Counted from the first letter of the stretch, positions 1 to 6,324 are shown. The stretch is DNA of 7,239 bases from MED-G105 sp050331095 (GCA_050331095.1 JBHJHE010000006.1:1-7239); one strand, 5' to 3'. Translations and numbers: made by a program. Notes: a model not told the origin generated them from the sequence alone.

Positions 1-637
1 TCGAGTCTACGCCTGCGCACACGAGCTCAAGCCGCGGAATTCCGAAACTACCGATGTTCTGGAGATAGTTGAGCGCGGCGTTCAGGACCGTCATGGCGCT
101 AATGATCAACAGGGGGACCCGCGCCCGGTCGAGGGCGGCGAGGAAGTTCCGCAGGACGATCAGCCCAATGACGAATGGCAGGCTCGGCCCCACGGCGAGA
201 AGGTAGGGCTCGGCGCGCGCGGCCACTTCGGGCGACTGGCCAAGCAGCATGGCGAACTCGGCGCCGAAGGAGAAAAAGAGGTAGATCGGCGCGAAGGCGG
301 CGATAATCGCCCAAAGGCTCATGCGCACCGAAAGCCGCACGTCCTCGGCGACGTCAGGCGCGGGGCGGCCGGCCTGGGCGGCGGCGCCTGCCGCGCCGAT
401 CGCCTGGGCGACGAGCGGCGAGACCGCCATAGCGGGCCCGAAAAGCGCAAGCCACGCCATGAAGAACATCACAAGGCCGAGGGACGAGGCGGCAAGCGCC
501 TCGGCGCCCAGGCGGCCGATCATCAATACGTCGACCGCCTGGACCGAAAACTGGACGAGCTGCGTCAGCGCCATCGGCGCCCCAAGCCGCCACAACGCCG
601 CCGCCTCCGCGCGCCACGTCCCCTCGCCGATGCTCAT
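1..637 (-). CDS. MATE family multidrug/Na+ antiporter, N-terminal part (3' end beyond the window)
   Basis: An integral inner-membrane exporter of the MATE (NorM-like) family, which expels cationic drugs or metabolites in exchange for Na+ or H+. I translated it by hand because the frame runs off the left edge: 212 residues are visible of a usual 440-470. Hydrophobic segments lie near residues 15-35, 52-72, 105-125, 145-165 and 173-192. Family-like stretches are DVLMIGRLGAEALAA (36-50), the FGPAMAVSPLVAQAIGA segment (66-82), and the FGIPRLELVCAGV turn (198-210) that matches the LNY...FG...GAG region before TM6. The ATG start at 637 has GGGAG at 645-649, 7 nt upstream. It overlaps the stop of the upstream glycosylase gene as ATGA, so translation is probably coupled. 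The substrate cannot be read from sequence. Family assignment is firm. Confidence 0.9.
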   Translation of the reverse strand, partial: MSIGEGTWRAEAAALWRLGAPMALTQLVQFSVQAVDVLMIGRLGAEALAASSLGLVMFFMAWLALFGPAMAVSPLVAQAIGAAGAAAQAGRPAPDVAEDVRLSVRMSLWAIIAAFAPIYLFFSFGAEFAMLLGQSPEVAARAEPYLLAVGPSLPFVIGLIVLRNFLAALDRARVPLLIISAMTVLNAALNYLQNIGSFGIPRLELVCAGVDS

Positions 638-1269
638 GGAATCGCTCCCGATCGCGACGGCTCAGCCCCCCCGCCTGGCGCGTCGCGAAGGGCGGCTTGT
701 ACGCGCCGGCGCAGGCTTGGCAAGAGCTCGGCCTCAAACCAGGGATGCTTTTTCAGCCATGCGTTATTGCGCCACGACGGATGGGGCGTCGGGACGCGCG
801 ACGGCCCGTAGGCGCGCCAGTTCGCGACGGTTTCGGTCAGCGTTTTCTTGGCCGCGGCGCCCAGGTGCCAGCGCTGCGCGTAAGATCCGACGAGCACGAA
901 CAATCTGACGTCTCGAAGCTCGGCCATCAGGCGCGCTCGCCACAGAGGCGCGCATTCGCGACGTGGGGGCTTGTCGCCGCCCTTGGCGTCGAGCCCCGGG
1001 AAGCAAAAACCCATCGGCGCCACCGCCACGCGCGAGGCGTCGTAGAACGTCGCTTCGTCGAGGCCGAGCCAGGCGCGCAGGCGGACGCCCGACGGATCCG
1101 TGAACGGCCGGCCGCTGGCGTGTACCCGCACGCCCGGCGCCTGGCCGACGATCGCCACGCGCGCCGTCGCCGACGCCTGCAGGACGGGACGCGGCTCGTG
1201 CGGCAGATCGTCGGCGCAATGGCGACAGGCGCGGATCTCCGCGAGCAGCGCGTCGAGCTCTCCGCTCAC
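634..1269 (-). CDS. Uracil-DNA glycosylase family protein with four candidate Fe-S cysteines
   Basis: A 211-residue member of the uracil-DNA glycosylase superfamily, which removes uracil (or another damaged base) from DNA to start base excision repair. Motif A is GQAPG at 42-46, followed by H50, PF (55-56) and D58-PSG. The second active-site motif is HPS at 163-165. C15, C18, C89 and C106 have the C-x2-C ... C-x16-C arrangement of [4Fe-4S]-carrying family 4 enzymes, so a cluster is likely. Q43 stands where family 4 has the Glu of GEAPG, so this is a related subfamily rather than textbook family 4. The start is GTG at 1269, overlapping the upstream stop as GTGA with no clear Shine-Dalgarno, which suggests coupled translation. 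The C-terminal ~20 residues (after ~195) look like a disordered tail. Substrate specificity is not resolved. Confidence 0.9.
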   Translation of the reverse strand: MSGELDALLAEIRACRHCADDLPHEPRPVLQASATARVAIVGQAPGVRVHASGRPFTDPSGVRLRAWLGLDEATFYDASRVAVAPMGFCFPGLDAKGGDKPPRRECAPLWRARLMAELRDVRLFVLVGSYAQRWHLGAAAKKTLTETVANWRAYGPSRVPTPHPSWRNNAWLKKHPWFEAELLPSLRRRVQAALRDAPGGGAEPSRSGAIP

Positions 1270-1529
1270 GTCGACGACCGCAATCGCAGGCGGATCGGCC
1301 CCCGCGCCGACGCGATGTCGACGACCTCGCCCTTCTGGGTGACTTCAAGGACGCCGTCGCTAACAAGCGCGGCGGCCGCAGCCCGCACCTCGTCCATCCG
1401 CCCGCGCCAGTCGACGTTGTCGAGCCGGCGGGCGGCCTCGCTCGGACAAACGGACTTGCCGGGCTCGCGCGCGGCGAGCAACGACAGGATCGCTTCGGCG
1501 GCGGGCGGACAGGCGTCGTCGTCGGCCAT
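1266..1529 (-). CDS. DUF3253 family protein
   Basis: A small protein (87 residues from the chosen start) of the DUF3253 family, whose function is unknown. Visible family signatures are AILSLLAAREPGKSVCPSEA (13-32), WRGRMDEVRAAAAALVSDG (41-59), EVTQKGEVVD (62-71) and ARGPIRLRL (75-83). The fold is likely a compact winged-helix-like domain, which is inference. I chose the ATG at 1529 because homology begins just after it. An in-frame ATG at 1601 would add 24 residues with no conserved look and would run the gene into the divergent mutase start. Neither start has a good Shine-Dalgarno. It is the first gene of the leftward operon with the uracil glycosylase and MATE transporter, and its stop overlaps the glycosylase GTG. 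A role in DNA repair is suggested only by position. Confidence 0.8.
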   Translation of the reverse strand: MADDDACPPAAEAILSLLAAREPGKSVCPSEAARRLDNVDWRGRMDEVRAAAAALVSDGVLEVTQKGEVVDIASARGPIRLRLRSST

Positions 1530-1599
1530 CAGGGGTCGCGAGCGCCCGCGCGGCGCGCTATCACGCTCGTCAATCGGAACATCAAAAGGATCGTCTCCC
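1530..1599. promoter_or_regulatory. Divergent intergenic region between the DUF3253 operon and the mutase gene
   Basis: These 70 bp separate two divergently transcribed units, so both promoters should lie here or just inside the flanking genes. The clear element is the mutase ribosome-binding site AAAAGGA at 1584-1590. A weak plus-strand -10 candidate (TATCAC, 1559-1564) lacks a convincing -35. I see no strong dyad or terminator. Confidence 0.35.
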
Positions 1600-3099
1600 A
1601 TGACGCCGACGCCCCGCGCCGACCTCAAACCGAATACGATCGATTACGAGACGACGCCGCTCGTCAAGCCGACCGGTTTCCGCGAGTACGACGCGCGCTG
1701 GCTCTTCGGGGCCGAGATCAACCTCCTCGGCGTGCAGGCGCTCGGCCAGGGGCTCGGGACCCTGATCCGCGAACTCGGCAAGGAGCCGCGCATCGTCGTC
1801 GGCCACGACTTCCGCGAATACTCACTGTCGATCAAACAGGCGCTCACCGTCGGCCTGATGACGGCGGGGACCGAGGTTCACGACATCGGCCTCGCCCTCT
1901 CGCCGGTCGCCTATTTCGCGCAGTTCGAACTCGACGCGCCATGCGTTGCGATGGTGACCGCCAGCCACAATGAAAACGGCTGGACGGGCGTCAAGATGGG
2001 CGCCGCGCGCCCCCTGACGTTCGGCCCTGACGAGATGGGCCGGCTTAAGGAAATCGTGTTGTCCGGCGCTGCGACGTCCGCGCCCGGCGGCGCTTACTTT
2101 CGCGTCGACGGCATGCGCGAGCGCTACATCGCCGACCTGACGGACGGCGTCACGATCGACCGCAAACTGAAGGTCATCGCCGCGTGCGGCAACGGCACGG
2201 CCGGCGCCTTCGCGCCGGAGGCGCTCTCCCGCCTTGGGATCGACGTCGTCGCGATGGACGCCGAACTCGACCACACTTTTCCGAAATACAACCCGAACCC
2301 CGAAGATCTGAAAATGCTCCACGCCATGCGGGACGCGGTAAAGGCCGAAGGCGCGGACGTCGCGCTCGGCTTCGACGGCGACGGGGATCGTTGCGGCGTC
2401 GTCGACGACGAGGGCGAGGAGATCTTCGCCGACAAGATCGGCGTTCTCCTCGCGCGCGATCTCTCCGCGATCCACGACGACGCGCAATTCGTGGTCGACG
2501 TCAAGTCGACTGGCCTCTTCGTCACCGATCCCGTACTGATCGAAAACGGCGCCCGCACGGAGTATTGGAAAACGGGCCACTCCTACATCAAGCGCAAGAG
2601 CCACGAGATGGGCGCGCTCGCCGGCTTCGAAAAATCCGGCCACTTCTTTTTCAACAAGCCGATCGGGCGCGGCTATGACGACGGCCTCGTCGCCGCCATC
2701 GCGCTGCTTAAAATGCTTGAGCGCAATCCGGACAAAAAACTCTCCGACCTGCGCAAGTCCCTGCCCCAGACCTGGCAGTCCCCGACCATGTCGCCCCACT
2801 GCGCCGACGAGGAGAAGTACGGCGTCGTCGACAAGGTCGTCGCGACGATCGTCGAGCGCGCCGCGGCCGGCGGCGAGATGATCGGTCAGAAGATCCGCGA
2901 CGTCGTGACCGTCAACGGCGTGCGCGTCGCGGCCGAGGACGGCACCTGGGGCCTCGTGCGCGCCTCGTCGAACAAGCCCGAGCTCGTCGTCGTCGTCGAA
3001 AGCCCGACCTCCGAGGCGAACATGCGCGCGATGTTCGAAGAGCTCGACGCGGTGTTGCGCCAACACCCCGAGGTCGGAGAGTATAACCAAAAATTGTAA
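1600..3099 (+). CDS. Phosphomannomutase/phosphoglucomutase (alpha-D-phosphohexomutase family)
   Basis: A 499-residue cytosolic Mg-dependent enzyme interconverting mannose-6-P/mannose-1-P and probably glucose-6-P/glucose-1-P, feeding nucleotide sugars into polysaccharide, LPS or capsule synthesis. All four hallmark sites are present. The phosphoserine loop is TASHN at 120-124 (catalytic S122). The metal loop is DGDGDR at 259-264. The sugar-binding loop is GFEKSGH at 342-348. The phosphate-binding segment is RASSNKPEL at 454-462. Length fits the family. The ATG at 1600 is supported by AAAAGGA at 1584-1590 with a 9-nt spacer and by homology starting soon after. The frame is open for 900 nt further upstream, but that stretch is antisense to two better genes. 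Asn-Glu-Asn follows the phosphoserine where many homologues have Asn-Pro. Substrate preference between mannose and glucose cannot be decided. Confidence 0.95.
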   Translation: MTPTPRADLKPNTIDYETTPLVKPTGFREYDARWLFGAEINLLGVQALGQGLGTLIRELGKEPRIVVGHDFREYSLSIKQALTVGLMTAGTEVHDIGLALSPVAYFAQFELDAPCVAMVTASHNENGWTGVKMGAARPLTFGPDEMGRLKEIVLSGAATSAPGGAYFRVDGMRERYIADLTDGVTIDRKLKVIAACGNGTAGAFAPEALSRLGIDVVAMDAELDHTFPKYNPNPEDLKMLHAMRDAVKAEGADVALGFDGDGDRCGVVDDEGEEIFADKIGVLLARDLSAIHDDAQFVVDVKSTGLFVTDPVLIENGARTEYWKTGHSYIKRKSHEMGALAGFEKSGHFFFNKPIGRGYDDGLVAAIALLKMLERNPDKKLSDLRKSLPQTWQSPTMSPHCADEEKYGVVDKVVATIVERAAAGGEMIGQKIRDVVTVNGVRVAAEDGTWGLVRASSNKPELVVVVESPTSEANMRAMFEELDAVLRQHPEVGEYNQKL

Positions 3100-3167
3100 G
3101 TGACGGGGCGATGGTGCGCGTACGGCGGTCGCGCGCGGCGATGGCCGAGAGCGCAAAGGACGACGGC

Positions 3168-4097
3168 ATGACATTCAAATCCAGCTTGCGGCGCGGCGCC
3201 GCCATCGCGGCGGCGGCGCTTTTGGGCGCGTGCGGCGCGGACGGAACGAACGCGGCGTCGAGCGTCGACGCCGCAGAAGCCGGGAGCGCGCCGGCGATGT
3301 GGCGCGGCGCCGACGAGGACACCGAAGTGTTCCTGTTCGGGACGTTCCATATTTTGCCAAAAGACATCGAATGGACGACAGCCGGCTTCGACGTCGCCAT
3401 GGCCGCGACCGAGCACACGCTGACCGAAGCGGACGTGACGAGCCCGCAAGCGCAGCAGGAGCTGAACGAGCTTGTCGCGCAATACGGCCTCAACCCGCCA
3501 GGCGTGACGCTGTCGGACATTCTGGGCCCTGACCGAGCCGCGCGGCTCGCCGAAACCGCCGAAGGCCTCGGGATTAATCCGGCGAACCTTGAATCGCAGC
3601 GGCCCTGGCTCGCGCTTCTGACGCTCGCCGTCGTCGCCATGCAGAAGGCCGGCTACGATCCGGCGAGCGGCGCCGAACGCATCGTCGAGGCGCGCGCCAA
3701 GAGCGAGGGCGACGACATCGGTTACCTCGAAGACGCCGAAGTTCAGGTGAAAGCGCTCGCGAGCCTCGACGCGGACGACGCCCTCGCGAACTTCGATGCG
3801 GCTTTTGAACAGTTCGAGGAATTCGCAGCGTACACGTCGACGATGCTGACGGCGTGGCGAACGGGCGACGTGGAGACCCTCGACCAGGCGATCCTCGCCG
3901 ACTTGCGGCGCGATGCGCCGACCGCCTTCGACGCTCTCATTGTCTCGCGCAATCGCGCCTGGACCCGGACGATCAACGGGTTTCTTGAGGGCGAGGGCGG
4001 CTATTTCATCGCTGTCGGCGCTGGCCACCTCGTCGGCGAGGAGAGCGTTCTCAATATGCTGAAGGCGGAGGGCTGGCGCGTCGAACGCGTGCAATAG
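3168..4097 (+). CDS. TraB/GumN family lipoprotein
   Basis: A 309-residue predicted lipoprotein of the TraB/PrgY/GumN family (related to Tiki-type proteins; biochemical role in bacteria unsettled, with gumN lying in the xanthan gene cluster). The N-terminus has a basic stretch (KSSLRR), a short Ala-rich hydrophobic core and the lipobox LGAC with lipidation at C22. Residues 2-3 of the mature protein are Gly-Ala, not Asp, so outer-membrane sorting is expected by the E. coli rule. Family motifs are GTFHILP at 58-64, a central ED-E segment near 188-191, SRNRAW at 260-265 and GAGH at 284-287; the paired G-x-x-H motifs are the proposed metal-site residues. The start was chosen for AAAGGA at 3155-3160, 7 nt before ATG 3168; an ATG at 3111 would bury the signal peptide. 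It follows the mutase by 68 nt and is probably co-transcribed with it. Confidence 0.88.
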   Translation: MTFKSSLRRGAAIAAAALLGACGADGTNAASSVDAAEAGSAPAMWRGADEDTEVFLFGTFHILPKDIEWTTAGFDVAMAATEHTLTEADVTSPQAQQELNELVAQYGLNPPGVTLSDILGPDRAARLAETAEGLGINPANLESQRPWLALLTLAVVAMQKAGYDPASGAERIVEARAKSEGDDIGYLEDAEVQVKALASLDADDALANFDAAFEQFEEFAAYTSTMLTAWRTGDVETLDQAILADLRRDAPTAFDALIVSRNRAWTRTINGFLEGEGGYFIAVGAGHLVGEESVLNMLKAEGWRVERVQ

Positions 4098-4105
4098 CCC
4101 TGCTC

Positions 4106-4167
4106 CCTAGAGCGCCGGGCGTTCAGCTTCGATCGGTGAAAGACCTTCTCAGGCGCTCAAAACCTAG
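4106..4167. repeat. CTAG-bounded palindromic intergenic element, left unit
   Basis: Outer arms GAGCGCC (4110-4116) and GGCGCTC (4152-4158) are perfect. An inner pair, TTCA (4122-4125) and TGAA (4137-4140), gives a nested stem. The unit is bounded by CCTAG at 4106-4110 and 4163-4167. It lies between convergent genes. The design resembles dispersed palindromic elements of rhizobia and related alphaproteobacteria, by recall. It may also end transcription from either side. Confidence 0.6.
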
Positions 4168-4169
4168 AA

Positions 4170-4214
4170 TCTAGAGCATCCAACTGATTCAATCAGAAGA
4201 CGTGCTGCTCTAGA
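4170..4214. repeat. CTAG-bounded palindromic intergenic element, right unit (supplies the dusA stop)
   Basis: Nine-base perfect terminal arms, TCTAGAGCA (4170-4178) and TGCTCTAGA (4206-4214), enclose a second perfect hairpin, CTGATT-C-AATCAG (4184-4196). The right arm overlaps the last codon of dusA: the minus-strand TAG at 4212-4210 is part of the repeat end. Only two bases separate it from the left unit, so the two probably form one composite mobile-type repeat. Confidence 0.65.
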
Positions 4215-5220
4215 CGAGCGCAGGGCGTTCGCGGTCCCGCACCTCTTCGTACGCGCGCGCCAAGACGTCAGGCGGCGTTTTGGCGCCGCGCTCGGACAAA
4301 CGCCGCCGCCAGAGACGCCCGCCCGGCCGGCCGTGGAAAAGTCCGAGCATATGGCGCGTCGCGTGGTGCGGCGAGCCGCCCCGCGCGGCCAACGCGCGGA
4401 CGTAAGCGTCCATTTTTTCGATTACGACGCCTAAGTCGGGCGGCGTTGCGTGCTCGCCGAAAATCCGCGCGTCGACGTGGCGAAGGATCGCCGGTTCGCC
4501 ATAGGCCGCGCGACCCAGCATGACGCCGTCGAAGTCCGCTAACAGACGAACGGCTTCATCAATAGTCTGTATACCTCCATTAAGGACGATCGTAAGGTCC
4601 GGTCGCGCGCGCTTCAACCGGCGCACGAGATCGTAGTCAAGCGGCGGGACCTCGCGGTTCTCTTTCGGCGACAACCCGTTGAGCCAGGCTTTTCGCGCAT
4701 GCACCGCGAAGCAGCGGACGCCGGACGCCGCGACCGTTTCAACGAAGGCGAAGAGCGCCTCCGCCGGGTCCTGATCGTCGACGCCGATGCGGCACTTCAC
4801 CGTCACGGGGACGTCGACCGCCGCCATCATCGCCGCAACGCAATCCGCGACTAGGCCCGGCGTTCTCATAAGGCAGGCGCCGAACGCGCCGTCCTGGACG
4901 CGATCGGAGGGGCAGCCGACATTCAAATTGATTTCGTCGTAACCGAAATCGGCGCCGATCCGCGCCGCGCGAGCCAGTCGCGCCGGGTCGGCCCCGCCAA
5001 GCTGCAGCGCCAGGGGCCGCTCAAAGGGGTCGCACCCGAGCAGCCGCTCGCGGTCGCCATGGATCGCAGCGTCGGCGACGACCATCTCCGTATAAAGAAG
5101 GGCGCGCGCGGGCAGCAGCCGATGAAAAAACCGGCAACGCCGGTCTGTCCCATCCATCATCGGCGCGACGGAGAAGCGATGGCTTTCTCTCGCCGCCGTT
5201 TGTCGTTCGGAGTGCGTCAC
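4210..5220 (-). CDS. dusA: tRNA-dihydrouridine synthase DusA
   Basis: A 336-residue FMN enzyme that uses NADPH to reduce uridine to dihydrouridine in the D-loop of tRNAs (U20/U20a in the DusA branch). The order of motifs is typical: FMN-site SVAPMMDGTDRRCR (17-30), LYTEMV (42-47), NLNVGCPSDRVQDGAFGACL (98-117) with catalytic C103, VKCRIG (141-146), HARKAWLNGLSPKENRE (174-190) and LNGG (213-216) with GVMLGRAAY (232-240). The ALLYTEMVVADAAIHGDRERLL and GLSPKENREVPPL stretches mark the DusA branch. The start is GTG at 5220, directly after the toxin stop TAG (5223-5221). The only Shine-Dalgarno-like run, GGAAG, is about 10 nt upstream inside the toxin gene, so coupling to toxin translation is likely. 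The stop TAG lies in an intergenic repeat arm. Product identity is firm; DusA versus another Dus branch is likely. Confidence 0.95.
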   Translation of the reverse strand: MTHSERQTAARESHRFSVAPMMDGTDRRCRFFHRLLPARALLYTEMVVADAAIHGDRERLLGCDPFERPLALQLGGADPARLARAARIGADFGYDEINLNVGCPSDRVQDGAFGACLMRTPGLVADCVAAMMAAVDVPVTVKCRIGVDDQDPAEALFAFVETVAASGVRCFAVHARKAWLNGLSPKENREVPPLDYDLVRRLKRARPDLTIVLNGGIQTIDEAVRLLADFDGVMLGRAAYGEPAILRHVDARIFGEHATPPDLGVVIEKMDAYVRALAARGGSPHHATRHMLGLFHGRPGGRLWRRRLSERGAKTPPDVLARAYEEVRDRERPALV

Positions 5221-5877
5221 CTAGGGCTCGCTTCCGCGTTGCGCGGGGTTGCGGCGGACGTCCCGCGTTCCTGAATATTGAGCGCTTTGCCGCAGATAGA
5301 GATCGCGGAACCAGTTCGGCAAGTCGATCGCGGTGATTTCCGCTTTCCCGCTTCTTGTCCGCATAAGCAGTTTCGGCGGCCTGTTCAGACCAGACGCATC
5401 GTAGACCATCGCCTGATCCCCCATGGCCACGCCCGCCCGAATGAGTTCCTGATTGCGGTCAAAGCGCTCGCGAATCTTCCGGACAGGAACCGGATGCCCG
5501 CCTTCTTTCACGCGTTCTTCAACGCGCGCGACCGCGAGGTCCGCCGAACTGACGTGAAGATGGAAAACGACGATCCGAAAACCTCGCGCCTTCGCCTCGC
5601 GAAGCATCTCCAGCTTCGACGGGTGCGAAAACACGCTCTCGGTGACGAAGCTCTCTCGGCGATTAAGCAGGTCGGATCGGCGCTGGGCCGCGATGTCCGC
5701 AGCTTTGTAAGCCGCCGATTCGTCGGCCTCGCCGAGTTCTTCTCGCTGTATAATGTCCGCGTTGATGAAGGGCGCCGCGATCTTCCCCTTGAGCGCCGTC
5801 TCGTAGAACGTCGTCTTGCCCGCTCCGTTTGGCCCGGCGATAACGAACAAGGTCGGCCGCGCCGGGCCATGACTCAT
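5221..5877 (-). CDS. Zeta-toxin family P-loop kinase (COG4185-like)
   Basis: A 218-residue P-loop kinase of the zeta/PezT superfamily. Characterised zeta toxins phosphorylate UDP-N-acetylglucosamine and so block peptidoglycan synthesis; whether this member has that substrate is inferred. Walker A is GPNGAGKT at 15-22 (K21, T22). FINADII at 37-43 gives D41 at the position of a substrate-site Asp. TESVFSHPSK at 79-88 matches the conserved Glu-Ser/Thr element. GGHPVP at 126-131 with R134, R137 and R141 resembles the substrate-binding and lid arginines. The start ATG at 5877 overlaps the antitoxin stop as ATGA, the usual arrangement in a toxin-antitoxin pair. Upstream Shine-Dalgarno is weak. The gene looks intact. 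Its TAG abuts the dusA GTG. It could instead be a non-toxic kinase of the same family. Confidence 0.85.
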   Translation of the reverse strand: MSHGPARPTLFVIAGPNGAGKTTFYETALKGKIAAPFINADIIQREELGEADESAAYKAADIAAQRRSDLLNRRESFVTESVFSHPSKLEMLREAKARGFRIVVFHLHVSSADLAVARVEERVKEGGHPVPVRKIRERFDRNQELIRAGVAMGDQAMVYDASGLNRPPKLLMRTRSGKAEITAIDLPNWFRDLYLRQSAQYSGTRDVRRNPAQRGSEP

Positions 5878-6236
5878 GCGTCTTCGGTCGAAGCCTGCCG
5901 GACGATCTCGCCGCTTTCATCGGCGCCGACGCCAAGACCCGCCTTGCGCCGTTTCTCGAAAAACGCCGCCTGCTCCGGCGTCTCCATCGACGCGGCGCCA
6001 AGAAGCTCATCGATATAGACGGCCTGCTCCTCGCCGGTGAGCGCATCAGGGCTTTGCTCAGCCGCCAGCGCCTGACGCACATGCTCATAGGTGAAGCCCG
6101 GCGCGCGCTCGACAGCGCGACCGATCTTCATCCAGTGGGTGACTTGACCGGCGATCGACCGGCTGGAGAGCTCCGCCTCGGCGCGGATAATCTCCATTTC
6201 GTGGTTTGAAATCTTGATCGACTGGGCGATGGCCAA
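5874..6236 (-). CDS. ParD-like antitoxin of the zeta-type toxin
   Basis: Predicted type II antitoxin of the ParD_like family, 118-120 residues. The N-terminal AQSIKISNHEMEIIRAEAELSSRSIAGQVTHWMKIGRAVE stretch has the pattern of a short DNA-binding segment plus dimer helices. The C-terminal acidic part (EEQAVYIDELLG, then ETPEQAAFFEKRRKAGLG) would bind the toxin. It overlaps the toxin ATG as ATGA. There is no ATG at the homologous start. The Shine-Dalgarno AAAGGAG lies at 6243-6237. TTG at 6236 follows it with zero spacing, and ATC at 6230 follows with 6 nt and aligns with the Met of relatives. I annotate from TTG but suspect ATC initiation. The frame stays open to 6395 without homology. Autoregulation through the palindrome just upstream is expected. 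Family call likely, start uncertain. Confidence 0.78.
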   Translation of the reverse strand: MAIAQSIKISNHEMEIIRAEAELSSRSIAGQVTHWMKIGRAVERAPGFTYEHVRQALAAEQSPDALTGEEQAVYIDELLGAASMETPEQAAFFEKRRKAGLGVGADESGEIVRQASTEDA

Positions 6237-6243
6237 CTCCTTT
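6237..6243 (-). promoter_or_regulatory. Ribosome-binding site of the antitoxin gene
   Basis: AAAGGAG on the minus strand is the strongest Shine-Dalgarno in the neighbourhood and fixes the antitoxin start to within a few codons. Its first three bases are also the last three of the adjacent palindrome, so a bound repressor or RNA hairpin could cover it. Confidence 0.6.
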
Positions 6244-6263
6244 GGTGGCAATATGCCACCAAA
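6241..6263. promoter_or_regulatory. Perfect 23-bp palindromic operator upstream of the antitoxin gene
   Basis: Plus-strand arms TTTGGTGGCA (6241-6250) and TGCCACCAAA (6254-6263) match exactly around a 3-base ATA centre. It lies in the 88-nt gap between the XRE gene and the antitoxin, over the predicted -10 and touching the Shine-Dalgarno. This is the expected position for the operator of an autoregulated toxin-antitoxin operon. Binding by the ParD-like protein is most likely; the XRE protein is the alternative. Confidence 0.72.
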
Positions 6264-6278
6264 AACTCGAAATCGCAA
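6250..6278 (-). promoter_or_regulatory. Predicted sigma70-type promoter of the antitoxin-toxin-dusA unit
   Basis: Minus-strand -35 TTGCGA (6278-6273) and -10 CATATT (6255-6250) are 17 bp apart, each matching consensus at four of six positions. The -10 forms the centre of the palindrome. The start of transcription would fall close to the Shine-Dalgarno, giving a very short leader. Read-through from the XRE gene could also feed the unit. Confidence 0.4.
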
Positions 6279-6324
6279 GATCCGAGAGCCGGGAGCGCCA
6301 CCGGCGCGATGCGACGGGCGCAGG

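Noticed and set aside
354..737. Minus-strand 127-codon frame across the transporter/glycosylase junction
   Set aside because: It is out of frame with the hydrophobic MATE translation and is Arg/Gly-rich with no family signature.
697..1599. Open frame of 300 codons continuous with and upstream of the mutase
   Set aside because: It is antisense to the uracil glycosylase and DUF3253 genes, is Arg/Ala-rich without any domain, and the mutase has a good ribosome-binding site at 1584-1590. It is a high-GC shadow.
1822..3174. Minus-strand 450-codon open frame opposite the mutase
   Set aside because: Composition is the antisense of an alphaproteobacterial gene with strong third-position GC; no domain is visible, and the plus-strand protein has all catalytic motifs.
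2886..4094. Minus-strand 402-codon open frame opposite the GumN-family gene
   Set aside because: It is the antisense shadow of the lipoprotein and of the mutase 3' end, with no recognisable domain or start signal.
5278..6018. Plus-strand 246-codon open frame opposite the toxin and antitoxin
   Set aside because: It is the antisense shadow of the zeta-type kinase, which has an intact Walker A and overlaps its antitoxin partner correctly.
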